Shown here piece by piece: positions 1-8,031 of a DNA stretch of 19,183 nucleotides. Location of the stretch: contig JAITJT010000260.1 of assembly GCA_031278795.1 (NCBI GenBank), positions 1-19,183 on the forward strand. The letters are read 5' to 3'. Each line of letters opens with the position of its first letter. Within the stretch, counting starts at the first letter, position 1. The DNA comes from Deltaproteobacteria bacterium (GTDB taxonomy: Bacteria; Desulfobacterota; Desulfarculia; Adiutricales; Adiutricaceae). A model generated the notes under the pieces. It made no database searches, was not told the origin of the DNA, and worked only from the letters and a program-made list of their open reading frames with translations. Both the position numbers and the translations under genes were made by a program.

Positions 1-1
1 T

Positions 2-92
2 ATAAGCCAAAAGCCAAAAGCCAAAAGCCAAAAGCCAAAAGCCAAAAGCCAAAAGCCAAAAGCCAAAAGCCATAAGCCATAAGCCATAAGCA
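2..92. repeat. Heptamer tandem array (AAAAGCC/ATAAGCC)
   Basis: Thirteen consecutive 7-bp units run in perfect register: GCC falls at 6, 13, 20 and so on every 7 bases to 83, with a GCA at 90. The order is one ATAAGCC, nine AAAAGCC, two ATAAGCC and a final ATAAGCA. The unit variants are therefore arranged roughly symmetrically. The array starts at the window edge, so it may be longer. Degenerate AGCC-containing echoes (AGCCATTAGCC, AGCTAAAGC) continue to about 170. No protein reading is supported. Confidence 0.95.
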
Positions 93-179
93 AACGTATT
101 AGCTAAATTAAAAAGCCATTAGCCAAAAGAAAAAAAATGCCTTAGCTAAAGCAAAAAAGCCATAAAATCAAAGTTTAAG

Positions 180-230
180 AGGCTAATAATAAGAAGCAAA
201 AAACAAAAAAAACCCTAAAAGGCTAATAAT
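180..230. repeat. Direct repeat AGGCTAATAAT, 40 bp apart
   Basis: The 11-mer AGGCTAATAAT occurs at 180-190 and again at 220-230, and both copies are followed by A/G-rich DNA. It lies between the heptamer array and proA, in the AT-rich leader. Its function is unknown; it may be a relic of slippage or a paired protein site. Confidence 0.7.
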
Positions 231-249
231 TATAAGACAAAATATCAAA

Positions 250-262
250 ATCCCAAAGGGAT
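250..262. promoter_or_regulatory. Small inverted repeat upstream of proA
   Basis: ATCCC (250-254) and GGGAT (258-262) are separated by AAA, about 90 bp before the proA start. It is a compact palindrome that could be an operator half-site pair or a small hairpin in the proA leader. It is too short to be conclusive. Confidence 0.25.
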
Positions 263-350
263 CCTATATATGCGTAGCTAGAAAATATTCAACACATCAC
301 TCCACACATAATACCAGCACCAAAAATATAGAAAAAAACACGGTGAAGAA

Positions 351-1610
351 ATGACGCTCACAAATCTCGCCCAAAGGGCCAAAGACTCCCTTCCGACCCT
401 ATTTTCTTCCAGCTCCAACACCCGCAACCTGGCTCTCACCACACTAGCAAGGCTCTTAATTGAGAGAATGGACGAGCTAATCTCGGCCAATCAAGAGGAC
501 GTGGAAAAGGCCAGGGGCTCTGGGTTTCCGGAACCCTTGATAGATCGCCTGGAACTTAACCAGACCCGCGTGGCGGGTCTGGCCAAGGGCATACAGGAGG
601 TGGCAGCCCTTCCGGATCCCCTGGGGGCCGTGGAGGACCTAAAGGTTGTGGAAAGCGGCTTGAGGGTGGGGCGCATGCGGGTGCCCCTGGGGCTCATAGC
701 CTTCATCTGCGAGGCCAGGCCCGGGGCCGTGGCCGAGGCGGCCGCCATGGCGCTTAAGAGTGGAAACGGCCTTCTGGTGAAACCTGGTAAGGAGGCTAAA
801 AACAGCTCTAAATGCATAGGAAGCCTCATTGGGGAGGCCTTAAGCCAGGCCCAGCTCTCAGGGGATCTGGTGGCGGTACTGTCAGGGACCGGTAGGGAAG
901 ACCTCGTGGAGCTCCTTAAACTAAGCGATTATGTGGATCTGGTGATTCCCCGCGGTGGCGAGGGGCTCATCCGCTTCGTCGCGGAGAATAGCCGCATACC
1001 GGTTCTCAAGCACTTCAAGGGCGTCTGCCACCTCTATGTGGACAAGGGCGCGGATCTGGACATGGCCGTGAGCCTCATTATTAACGGCAAGGCCAACAGG
1101 CCCGGGACCTGTAACGCCCTGGAGTGCCTGCTTGTGAATCAAGACGAGGCCACTCAGCTCTTTCCGCGTCTCATCCCGCTTTTTAAGGATAATGGCATAA
1201 AGATTAGGGCCCACGAGTCGGCGTACTCCCATCTGGAGGGACATTTGGGTAGCCTTCTACAGAAGGCAGATGATAGCGATTGGGGCAAAGAGTATTTGGA
1301 CTTGACCCTTTCGGTGAAGCTCGTCACCAACATGGAGGAGGCCTTGGAGCACATCCGCCTCTACGGCTCCCAGCATACCGAGGTGATAGTGACGAGAGAT
1401 CTAATCCGGGCCGAGGAGTTCGTGAAAAAAGCCGACGCCGGCTGCGTAATGGTTAACGCCTCCACCAGGCTAAACGACGGAGGTTGCCTGGGACTCGGGG
1501 CCGAGATAGGCATAAGCACCTCCAAGCTCCAGGCCTACGGCCCCATGGGCCTCCAAGAGCTCACCACCCGCAAGTTTGTGGTCCTGGGCCAAGGGCAGAT
1601 CCGTTCGTGA
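351..1610 (+). CDS. proA: Glutamate-5-semialdehyde dehydrogenase (gamma-glutamyl phosphate reductase)
   Basis: This enzyme reduces gamma-glutamyl phosphate with NADPH to glutamate-5-semialdehyde, the second step of cytoplasmic proline synthesis. The 419 residues match the usual ProA length (about 415-420). Visible family blocks are the DRL region with LPDPLG near residues 65-90, the EARP block with ALKSGN near 120-140, the IPRGGEGLIRFV block, the HFKGVCHLYVD block, and KANRPGTCNALECLL holding the catalytic Cys at residue 254. The N-terminus is intact. ATG 351 follows a weak GGTGAAG ribosome site. No proB lies within the window, so the kinase partner must be elsewhere. The stop codon overlaps the GTG start of the downstream transporter, so the two are probably one transcript. 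GC content is clearly higher than in the leader. Confidence 0.96.
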   Translation: MTLTNLAQRAKDSLPTLFSSSSNTRNLALTTLARLLIERMDELISANQEDVEKARGSGFPEPLIDRLELNQTRVAGLAKGIQEVAALPDPLGAVEDLKVVESGLRVGRMRVPLGLIAFICEARPGAVAEAAAMALKSGNGLLVKPGKEAKNSSKCIGSLIGEALSQAQLSGDLVAVLSGTGREDLVELLKLSDYVDLVIPRGGEGLIRFVAENSRIPVLKHFKGVCHLYVDKGADLDMAVSLIINGKANRPGTCNALECLLVNQDEATQLFPRLIPLFKDNGIKIRAHESAYSHLEGHLGSLLQKADDSDWGKEYLDLTLSVKLVTNMEEALEHIRLYGSQHTEVIVTRDLIRAEEFVKKADAGCVMVNASTRLNDGGCLGLGAEIGISTSKLQAYGPMGLQELTTRKFVVLGQGQIRS

Positions 1611-2521
1611 CAGGTGAGAGCGCCTCTTCCCAGAGGAGGAGGCTTATCCTCTATTTCCTCATGGTCCTCACCATGCTCCTGTGGGGGGGAACCTTCTCTG
1701 CCGGAAAGCTAGCCTCCCAGGGAGCTGGACCCATAAGTGTGGCCTTCTTCCGCTTCCTCATATCGGCTCTCTTTCTCTTTCCCCAGCACAGGCTCATGGA
1801 GGGGCATTTCCTTCCCAGAAAGAACAGCATAAGGGTCTGGATACTCATAGCGCTTTCGGCACTAACCGGGCTCGTACTCTACAACTACTTTTTCATAAGG
1901 GGCCTAGCCTTGACCGGAGCGGGCCGGGGCTCGGTCATTGTCGCCACCAACCCGGCCTTAGTCTATGTGGGAACCGTCATATTTTTTCACGAGCGCTTAA
2001 CCCTAGTACGCCTTTTAGGGATAGTACTCGCGGTAATAGGTACCATAGTAGTGGTCTCTTCCGGGAACCCCTTGAGTCTCCTTCAAGGAGCCGTCTCCCT
2101 AGGTGATGTCTTCATGGTCGCCTGCGTCTTGTCCTGGGCCTGCTACGCCCTTTTGGGAAAGCTCCTCTTAGCTGAGATTTCCCCGGTATCCGCCAATCTC
2201 TGGACAACCATTGTGTCCTTGGTCTTTCTTCTCCCCCTCCTATTCCTGTCCCACGAGGATCCTTTGGCCTTCCTCCACTTCTCATCTACCACTTGGCTAT
2301 CCATAGGTTTCTTGGGCGTCTGCGGTACGGTTCTGGGTTTTACCTTCTTCTATTACGGAATCCTGAACCTAGGCCCCAACCGGGCCTCGGTCTTCGTCTC
2401 ACTCGTGCCCTTCTTCGCCATACTCTGCGGGGCCATTATCTTTGGGGAGAGCATCTCGCCCTCAATCGTAATTGGGCTAATCTTAAGCCTTATGGGGCTT
2501 ACCATCATACAGAGATACTAA
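1607..2521 (+). CDS. EamA/DMT-superfamily transporter
   Basis: This is an inner-membrane drug/metabolite transporter-family protein, probably an exporter of amino acids or related small metabolites; the substrate is not predictable. From GTG 1607 it has 304 residues, the normal size for two EamA repeats of five membrane segments each. An RRR cluster at residues 10-12 precedes the first membrane helix, which carries the family WGGTFSAGK motif (26-34). A second EamA half begins around residue 155-165. The open frame extends upstream into proA (to 1484), but those residues look like an antisense-free shadow of proA with no membrane character. GTG 1607 overlaps the proA stop as GTGA, a typical coupled start. 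ATG 1661 is an alternative, but it is 18 nt from the strong AGGAGGAGG at 1634-1642 and would remove part of helix 1. Linkage with proA hints at proline or precursor homeostasis (inference). Confidence 0.88.
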   Translation: MTGESASSQRRRLILYFLMVLTMLLWGGTFSAGKLASQGAGPISVAFFRFLISALFLFPQHRLMEGHFLPRKNSIRVWILIALSALTGLVLYNYFFIRGLALTGAGRGSVIVATNPALVYVGTVIFFHERLTLVRLLGIVLAVIGTIVVVSSGNPLSLLQGAVSLGDVFMVACVLSWACYALLGKLLLAEISPVSANLWTTIVSLVFLLPLLFLSHEDPLAFLHFSSTTWLSIGFLGVCGTVLGFTFFYYGILNLGPNRASVFVSLVPFFAILCGAIIFGESISPSIVIGLILSLMGLTIIQRY

Positions 2522-2545
2522 TGTGAGAAAATTTTACGACTTTTT

Positions 2546-2578
2546 TGTAGGTCAAAATATGTTTTTGCCCTACATTTT
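2546..2578 (+). terminator. Possible terminator after the proA-EamA operon
   Basis: TGTAGG (2546-2551) pairs with CCTACA (2569-2574). An additional AAAA/TTTT pairing lies inside, with a small internal loop, and TTTT follows on the + strand. It lies 25 bp after the transporter stop. The U-tract is short, so efficiency is uncertain. Confidence 0.4.
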
Positions 2579-2890
2579 GGAGGCCTGGGCTGACTAGCGA
2601 GACTAAGGATATTTTAAAAAACACCAAAGATTTTGGGTCCTTTTATTTTTTTGTGAAATTTAGCCAAAAAGTTAGCTAAACCAGATATTTTAAAAGAATC
2701 TTTTCCCTTTGTGTGGAAGCCAAAATTTAATGTATCGTGCTATTTAATTGTATGCGAAAGACTTGTCTCATAAGGCGATTTGTGGTTTAAGGACAATCTA
2801 TCCTCAGATCTAGAAACATGAAAACACAGCAAATATTTACGCTAATATCTAAAAATTTAAATTGAGCTAGCTATTTTTCAAACTAGCTAT

Positions 2891-2920
2891 AGGGGAAGCG
2901 TGCGCGAACGCCTGACCCCT
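2891..2920. other. GC-rich imperfect hairpin in AT-rich spacer
   Basis: AGGGG (2891-2895) pairs with CCCCT (2916-2920), and the inner GCGT pairs with ACGC around GCGCGA, with unpaired bases between the two stems. It stands out because the surrounding DNA is strongly AT-rich. It could be a mobile-element end, a REP-like element or a transcript structure. Confidence 0.35.
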
Positions 2921-3231
2921 GGAATTTTCATTGGAAGATTTTTCAAGTATTTCCGAAAAAAAATGATATTAGATTTGTTGAAGAGAGTGTTTTTTTGGTC
3001 AAAACAATCTAAAAACTTTCCTCTGTCATGATATTAAATTTTTGCTTAGTGTGCCTATTAGGTAAGAGCTTTGCCAAAAATATAATCGCTTATGAGCGTA
3101 AAAAAAACGAGCGTGAGGTGGTTTTTATATTTGGAAGCTTCAACTTAATCCGAGCTGTTACTAGATCTATAAATGTTTTAGGAAGTTAGATTAATATTTT
3201 CGCCCATGTTTGTTTCACCCTCGAAATCGTC

Positions 3232-3536
3232 ATGATGGAGAGATTTGAACTATTTAACTATATTAGGGAGTTAAAAAAATATCTTTGGTCAAAAACAAAT
3301 TTTATTACATCAATGATGACTTAAATCGTTATTTTTCCGCAAAATATTGACGTATCGGGGAAAAAATATCTTCACTAAAGTTGCGAAAAAAGAAGGTTGA
3401 TAGAGAGCTCACGACAGCTGGATTCTTTGTGTTACTAAGGAAGCATGCAAAAGATATTCAGAAAGCCTTTGCTATGTTTATGTCGAAAGTAGAAGCGGAA
3501 AGAGGATTTTGGAGAGATAAGGATTTATACAAATAA
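3232..3536 (+). pseudogene. Frameshifted transposase C-terminal relic (IS4/IS1634-like)
   Basis: Two protein segments in different frames adjoin. The first runs from ATG 3232 (ERFELFNYIRELKKYL) and meets a stop at 3322. The second is open from 3351 to the stop at 3534 and reads GFFVLLRKHAKDIQKAF, then SKVEAERGFWRDKDLYK. The second resembles the GYFVLLTN ... YR.KD.VEK.F..LK region of IS4/IS1634 transposases, where the catalytic Glu lies in the VEK/VER context. This is a by-eye resemblance to a remembered family pattern, not a search result. No start, terminal repeats or N-terminal domain were found, so it is a fragment. The alternative is chance open frames in AT-rich DNA. Confidence 0.4.
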
Positions 3537-3676
3537 ATGACAGTGGAATCTTTGATTATTGAGTTTTCAAAAATTAAATGTTCAAGATATAGGTAGTAAA
3601 TTAAGGGTTAAAATTTAACAAAAGAATAAAAAGACATATTAAAAAGCTTTGACATGCTGCTGTCTTAGGTAAAATT

Positions 3677-3692
3677 CTTCGTATAAACGAAG
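3677..3692 (-). terminator. Possible weak terminator after the MarR gene
   Basis: CTTCGT (3677-3682) and ACGAAG (3687-3692) form a six-base-pair stem with an ATAA loop. Read on the minus strand, AATTTTACC follows the stem, which is a weak U-tract. It lies about 70 bp beyond the MarR stop. Confidence 0.3.
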
Positions 3693-3760
3693 CTTTGTGC
3701 TACCAGGACAGTATGAGCTTGCTTGCCCCTACCTATTTGAAGAAAATACCAGAGAGTAAA

Positions 3761-4273
3761 TCATAGGTCTGTATCGTTATCCACGTCGAGATCCTCATCG
3801 CTATTTACGAGCATTGAGTAGTCTTCGAGGATTTTCTTCACCTCCTCGAGGAACATGGCGATGGAGGCGATGTTTGAAAGGCTTAGGTGCTCAAATCTCT
3901 TGTGCATCTGCGCCCTGTTGCTTCTGACCCTGGCCTCGTGGGCCTCATATACCTCTTGGCCTTTTTTCGTCAAGCTCAGTTTTATTTCCCTCCCGCTCTC
4001 GTCCGATACCGACTTTCCCAGAAATTTCATAGAGGAGAGCTTGCTGATGGTCTTGGACATGGCCCCTTTGGTTACGGCGAACCTCGTGGCCAGGTCGGTG
4101 ATGGTGATGTCGGGCGTTCTTCCAATAAAAACCAAGACGTGGGACTCCTTGGTGGGGAGGTTTCCATACAGGGGAACTGGCGCGCTGTTATTGTTAAGTC
4201 TAGTGTAGAGAGATGCCACGTCATAGAACTCGTCCACCAGACAGTTGAGGAGCTGTTTTATCTTGTCGTCCAT
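3761..4273 (-). CDS. MarR-family transcriptional regulator
   Basis: A winged helix-turn-helix repressor or activator, expected to be dimeric and ligand- or stress-responsive. From the preferred start it has 170 residues. The DNA-binding part is ITDLATRFAVTKGAMSKTIS (about 58-77) followed by a DESGREIKLSLTKKG wing (91-105), typical of MarR. N- and C-terminal helices would form the dimer interface. The tail is strongly acidic (DEDLDVDNDTDL). The frame is open back to ATG 4321 (186 residues), but I prefer ATG 4273. It has a GAGGG ribosome site 4-5 nt upstream, it gives a family-typical length, and the extra 16 codons look less like the gene's own codon choice. The gene is the same strand as, and downstream of, the nickel/peptide transporter operon, separated by about 380 bp, so it may have its own promoter. 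Control of that operon is only an inference from proximity. Confidence 0.88.
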   Translation of the reverse strand: MDDKIKQLLNCLVDEFYDVASLYTRLNNNSAPVPLYGNLPTKESHVLVFIGRTPDITITDLATRFAVTKGAMSKTISKLSSMKFLGKSVSDESGREIKLSLTKKGQEVYEAHEARVRSNRAQMHKRFEHLSLSNIASIAMFLEEVKKILEDYSMLVNSDEDLDVDNDTDL

Positions 4274-4655
4274 GTAACCCTCTAAAATTTGTCCCAAAGC
4301 TTCGAGACAAGGATTGAACATTTTCCGCGCTCATTCAAGTCCGCGATTTAGCCCGGCGTTTTTGTAGGCTCTCGCGGATATTTGGAAAAATTTGCGGAAA
4401 AGGGGCGGCCAATAGAGAGGCCATGGACAACAATACCATATCTAGGGGCGACTGTCAAAAGCGCACTACTTTAGCGTGTTTTGTGGACTATCAGACTACA
4501 AAGCTTTGCTTGAATATAATTTTAGCGTAAGCGCTATCTATTGGAATCAGTCGCGCCTAAAAAAATAAAATTCATGAAAAGATAAAATTTTTTTGATATT
4601 TTTTTCTCTACCACACACAACTGTAGTGAGAAATCAAAACGAAATTATTAGATCA
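4274..4655. other. Spacer between the methyltransferase and MarR genes
   Basis: It probably contains the MarR promoter. An imperfect stem is visible at 4603-4633 (TTTCTC-TAC against GTA-GT-GAGAAA). On the minus strand it is followed by A-rich rather than U-rich sequence, so I do not call it a terminator. Nothing else is recognised. Confidence 0.5.
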
Positions 4656-5405
4656 TCAACTCTTTTCAGCCTTTATGAGAAACATGGGGCTTGAGCGGTA
4701 CATGAGCTGTTCAGATTCGGTGTAGACTCTGGAGCTGATGTTCGCCTCGCAATAGATTTTGGAAAATCCGGCATCAAGGAGCGCGCCTAGGTCCCAGTTG
4801 GGCCTGAGTCTCGCGCACTGGGGCATTTTGCGGCGAAACTCAATCATCTCCGGGGTGAAGATATGAAGAGGCTGCTCAGGGAAACGCACGCGGCATTCCT
4901 CGTAATCCTTGAGCACGGCGGCGTGTCTTTCCTCGTTAAAGAGGTCATAGTTCCAGTTGGCGTCAAAGATTAGTGTGGAGCCCTTGGGCTTTAAGACCCG
5001 TTTCCACTCGCGGTAGGCCTTTTCAGCGTCAATGAGCGTCCAGGCCACGTTCCTGCTGATGACCAGATCGAAGGTGTTGTCGTCAAAGGGGAGATCCTGG
5101 GAGTCGGCCTTCTGGAAGTCGATTTTGAGATCCAGTTTCTCCGCGTTGGCTCTGGCCGCCTCCACCATTGTTTCGGTGTAGTCCACGGCTCTAACCTGGC
5201 TTCCCGCCTGACTTAATATTATCGCGAAAAAGCCTGGCCCGGTTCCCACGTCCAAGACCTTGAGCGATTCCAGGGTTTCGACGTTTTCACTAATTATCTT
5301 AAGCCAGGCCTCCCTTTTGAAGGAATTCAACTCGCTGTTCACCAAGTTTGAGTACCTGTCGGTACTATCTTCCCAGTTTTTCAAAAGCTCCGTCTCCGTG
5401 GTCAT
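4656..5405 (-). CDS. Class I SAM-dependent methyltransferase in a nickel/peptide ABC operon
   Basis: A 249-residue cytoplasmic Rossmann methyltransferase. Motif I is LDVGTGPGFF (51-60), the acidic end of strand 2 is D75 (VRAVDYTETM), the adenine-contact region is KADSQDLPF (99-107), and the post-II region is SRNVAWTL (117-124) followed by EWKRVLKPKG. A distinctive FDANWNYDLFNEE stretch follows (147-159). The substrate is unknown. A start at 5435 is possible, but ATG 5405 is preferred: GGAGAG lies about 7 nt before it, and it sits 2 nt after the stop of the binding-protein gene, so it is probably translationally coupled. Co-transcription with a NikA-like transporter suggests that it modifies an imported or exported chelator, but no other chelator biosynthesis gene is visible. 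Confidence 0.9.
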   Translation of the reverse strand: MTTETELLKNWEDSTDRYSNLVNSELNSFKREAWLKIISENVETLESLKVLDVGTGPGFFAIILSQAGSQVRAVDYTETMVEAARANAEKLDLKIDFQKADSQDLPFDDNTFDLVISRNVAWTLIDAEKAYREWKRVLKPKGSTLIFDANWNYDLFNEERHAAVLKDYEECRVRFPEQPLHIFTPEMIEFRRKMPQCARLRPNWDLGALLDAGFSKIYCEANISSRVYTESEQLMYRSSPMFLIKAEKS

Positions 5406-5407
5406 GC

Positions 5408-7066
5408 TCACTCTCCTACATCCAGCTTGTCCCACTTTATGGGCGCGTAGCCGTCGATTCCCAGCTCAAAGTTTTTGACTCTCTTGGGGTTGTAGGCGTA
5501 GGCCGCCACCGGATAGTAGATGGGAATGGATACGGCGTCTCCACTTATATAGCCGAATATGTCGTCATATCTGGCTTGGCGTTCTGTTTCGTCAATGGTC
5601 GCGAGCACCTCCGGGATGCGCTCCATGATATAGGGGTCTGTCCATATTTTGGCCGGGCGGTCTAGGCCACCGAAAGGCGCGAAGAGCTCCCCTAGGGCCG
5701 TGTGCGGCATCCAGGAGTCGGACGGTGTGCGGAACAGGGCCAGATCGAACATCCTAGTGTTTAAGACCGTCTCGTAGTAGCCGTTACGATCGAGTATATT
5801 AAGGTTCACCTTTACGCCCACCTGGGTGAGCTCGGATTGCACGAATTCTGCCAGGCTCTTCCACTCCGGAAACTCGGCCACTGAAAGGACGAAGTTATAC
5901 TCAAGGTTCTTTCCATCCTTCTCCCGGATTCCGTCACCGTTGGAGTCCACGTAGCCAGCCTCCTCCAAGAGCGATTTGGCCTTTTCCTTGTCACCTGGAT
6001 AGCCGTAATTGTTTTTGTCAGTTACGTAGGGCACCTCTTTTTGGAAAAAGCCGTCAGCGACACTACCAATATTATCAAATAGGCTCTCGGTTATGACTTT
6101 GGTGTCAATGGCGTAGTTCATGGCGAGCCTTAGGTTTTTATCCGCGAATTTTCCCTCGTCGTTGTTGAAGGCGATGACGTGGGAGCACAAGGTCTCATTG
6201 ATCAATACCTCAATGGACTTGTCCGCCATGAGTTCAGGCACCACTTCTATGGGTATTTTAGCCACGTAGTCGCCGCCAACAATATCCACCTCACCGCTTT
6301 TAAGGGCCAAGATCCTGGCTTGGCTATCCAAGACCACCTTGAAGCGGAGCCTATCGAGTATGGGCTTCTCGCCCCAGTAATGGGGATTGGGAACCAAGGT
6401 GTATTCCCTGTCCTTTTCATAAGTCTCGAGCATCCACTGCCCGGTGCCAATGGGACGGGTGAAGCGTCCGGCCGGGTTATTGGGATCCGCCTCGATGGAG
6501 GCCGGGCTTAGAAACCTCACGGGCCTGGGGTAGCTCTGCTCAATTAGAACCGAGTAGGCATTTTGCTTATAGACCACCTTCACCGTGTACTTGTCCAGGG
6601 CCTCCATGTCGTCCACCTGGTATGAGGCCAGAGCGGAGAAGGTATCGTTTCCCACCCAGCGCTTGAGGTTGAAGATAACCGCATCAGCGTCAAAGTCAGT
6701 GCCGTCGGAGAACTTCACTCCCTCCCTAAGGTGGTAGGTGTAGGTCTTACCGTCTTCCGAGATGTCCCAGCTGGTGGCCAGGAGCGGGAGGATCTTCCCC
6801 TCGCCGCCGTCTTCCACCAGGCCCTCATAGATCATCTTGAAAAGGAAATGCGGGCCGTTGTAGCTAGCCGTGTCCAGCTCGTCCATGGCCCCGTCCCGGT
6901 AGACGGCTATCACTAGCTCTTTTCCCTTAGGAGTTCCGGAGGAACTAGAGCCTCCGGAGGCGGCGTTAGTTCCACCGCTTCCACCGCTGTCTCCGCAAGC
7001 TGGGAACACTAAGGCCGCGCATAACACAAACGCCATTATAAGCAAATGCACTTTAGATGTTTTCAT
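5408..7066 (-). CDS. NikA/DppA-like extracytoplasmic solute-binding lipoprotein
   Basis: The substrate receptor of the ABC importer, 552 residues, SBP family 5. The N-terminus is MKTSK, a hydrophobic segment and FPAC with the likely lipid-modified Cys at 24, followed by a Gly/Ser-rich linker (to about residue 45). It resembles E. coli NikA along its length: SEDGKTYTYHLREGVKFSDG, YPRPVRF, PIGTGQW...HYWGEKP and EVLATIDETERQARYDDI. NikA's chelate-contacting Arg and His (known as R137 and H416) have counterparts in the YPRPVRF block (R181) and in WMPHTAL (H455). No obvious counterpart of NikA R97 is visible. The frame is open to 7120, but ATG 7066 gives a clean lipoprotein signal, has AAGGAGAT upstream, and overlaps the preceding ATPase gene by 14 nt. 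The substrate is probably nickel as a chelate, or short peptides. Confidence 0.9.
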   Translation of the reverse strand: MKTSKVHLLIMAFVLCAALVFPACGDSGGSGGTNAASGGSSSSGTPKGKELVIAVYRDGAMDELDTASYNGPHFLFKMIYEGLVEDGGEGKILPLLATSWDISEDGKTYTYHLREGVKFSDGTDFDADAVIFNLKRWVGNDTFSALASYQVDDMEALDKYTVKVVYKQNAYSVLIEQSYPRPVRFLSPASIEADPNNPAGRFTRPIGTGQWMLETYEKDREYTLVPNPHYWGEKPILDRLRFKVVLDSQARILALKSGEVDIVGGDYVAKIPIEVVPELMADKSIEVLINETLCSHVIAFNNDEGKFADKNLRLAMNYAIDTKVITESLFDNIGSVADGFFQKEVPYVTDKNNYGYPGDKEKAKSLLEEAGYVDSNGDGIREKDGKNLEYNFVLSVAEFPEWKSLAEFVQSELTQVGVKVNLNILDRNGYYETVLNTRMFDLALFRTPSDSWMPHTALGELFAPFGGLDRPAKIWTDPYIMERIPEVLATIDETERQARYDDIFGYISGDAVSIPIYYPVAAYAYNPKRVKNFELGIDGYAPIKWDKLDVGE

Positions 7067-8030
7067 AGTCGGGTATCTCCTTGAGGTGGCAGGAAACGAA
7101 ATGTTCTCCGCCTCTGTCAATTAATCTCGGCCTTTCGGTGAAGCACTGGGGGAAACTGAAGAGACAGCGGTTTTGGAAGATGCAGCCCTGTCTGCTGATG
7201 ACCATCTCCTCGCCCTCTTTGAAGAGGACCTTCTTCTTGGTCTTTTTCCTAGGGTCCGTGCTCAGGGAGGCCGCGTTCAAGGCCAGGGTGTAGGGGTGGA
7301 GAGGCTGGGCGTCGCTTGAGGGAAGCACCTCCACTAGGTTCCCCAGATACATGACGGCCACGCGGTTGCACACGGCCTTCACGGCCGCTAGATCGTGCGA
7401 GATGAAGAGATAGGTAGAGCCCAGCTCGTTTCTGAGTCTCTTGAGGAGCCTCAGGATCTTCCCCTTCACCGCCTGGTCGATGCTGGAGGTGGGCTCGTCA
7501 CAGACGACGAACCTGGGATTCAGGATGAGGCCCCTGGCTATGCCCACTCTCTGGAGCTGTCCGCCGGACATCTCGGAGGGGTAGCGGGACATGAATTCCG
7601 GGCCCAGGCCCACTCTCTTAAGCATTCTCTCTATTCTCTCCACATTCTCATCCTCGTCTTCCCCCACCCCAAAATTGTTGAGGGGTTCAAGGAGGGCGTT
7701 TTGGACGGTGAGATAGGGGTTAAAGGAGTTGGCGGTTCCCTGAAAGACCATCTGGATGCGGTTGCGGAGCATTCTCATCTTATTGTAGTTGTACTTGGAG
7801 ATGTCCTCGCCTTCAAAGATGATCTTTCCCTTGGTGGGCTTCTCCAGCATGAGGAGCATCTTCCCCAGGGTGCTCTTTCCGGATCCTGACTCTCCCACCA
7901 GCCCCAATATCTCGCTCTGTTTGAGGTTCAGCGAGAGGTTGTAGACCTGGTAGTCTCGTGGCCTCTTTTTGAGGTCATAGGCCTTGTAGAGCCTTTTCGC
8001 AGTTAAAATGTCAGTTGCTTCTTCAGTCAT
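7053..8030 (-). CDS. Nickel/oligopeptide ABC transporter ATP-binding protein with C-terminal four-Cys domain
   Basis: One of the two cytoplasmic ATPase modules driving import, 325 residues. Walker A is GESGSGKST (46-54), the Q-loop is FQGT (96-99), the signature is MSGGQLQR (154-161), Walker B is FVVCDEP (174-180) and the switch His is 212 (SHDL). The C-terminal oligopeptide/dipeptide extension carries LHPYT (244-248), then Cys 283, 289, 296 and 314, spaced CX5CX6CX17C. That pattern is known in DppD-type ATPases and in one studied case binds an iron-sulfur cluster. The start lies 1 nt after the stop of the permease-ATPase fusion, and its end overlaps the binding-protein start, so expression is tightly coupled. 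An acidic DEDEDE stretch (125-128 and around) is a local peculiarity. Confidence 0.93.
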   Translation of the reverse strand: MTEEATDILTAKRLYKAYDLKKRPRDYQVYNLSLNLKQSEILGLVGESGSGKSTLGKMLLMLEKPTKGKIIFEGEDISKYNYNKMRMLRNRIQMVFQGTANSFNPYLTVQNALLEPLNNFGVGEDEDENVERIERMLKRVGLGPEFMSRYPSEMSGGQLQRVGIARGLILNPRFVVCDEPTSSIDQAVKGKILRLLKRLRNELGSTYLFISHDLAAVKAVCNRVAVMYLGNLVEVLPSSDAQPLHPYTLALNAASLSTDPRKKTKKKVLFKEGEEMVISRQGCIFQNRCLFSFPQCFTERPRLIDRGGEHFVSCHLKEIPDYENI

Positions 8031-8031
8031 T

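Larger units (their letters stand above)
2522..3760. other. AT-rich gene-poor spacer
   Basis: About 1.2 kb between two convergent transcription units. It holds the possible terminator near 2546, a GC-rich hairpin at 2891-2920 (AGGGG...CCCCT around GCGT...ACGC), a decayed transposase near 3232-3536, and the CTTCGT/ACGAAG hairpin at 3677-3692. No intact gene or RNA gene was recognised. Confidence 0.7.

Noticed and set aside
2..92. Heptamer array as a CRISPR
   Set aside because: Units are only 7 bp, contiguous and without spacers, and no cas gene is visible.
1484..1606. Upstream extension of the EamA reading frame into proA
   Set aside because: The extra residues are Pro/Arg/His-rich with no membrane character, and proA is certain in its own frame there; GTG 1607 gives the expected protein.
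4603..4633. Stem TTTCTCTAC/GTAGTGAGAAA as a terminator of the methyltransferase operon
   Set aside because: On the minus strand the sequence after the stem is A-rich rather than U-rich, so it does not fit an intrinsic terminator.
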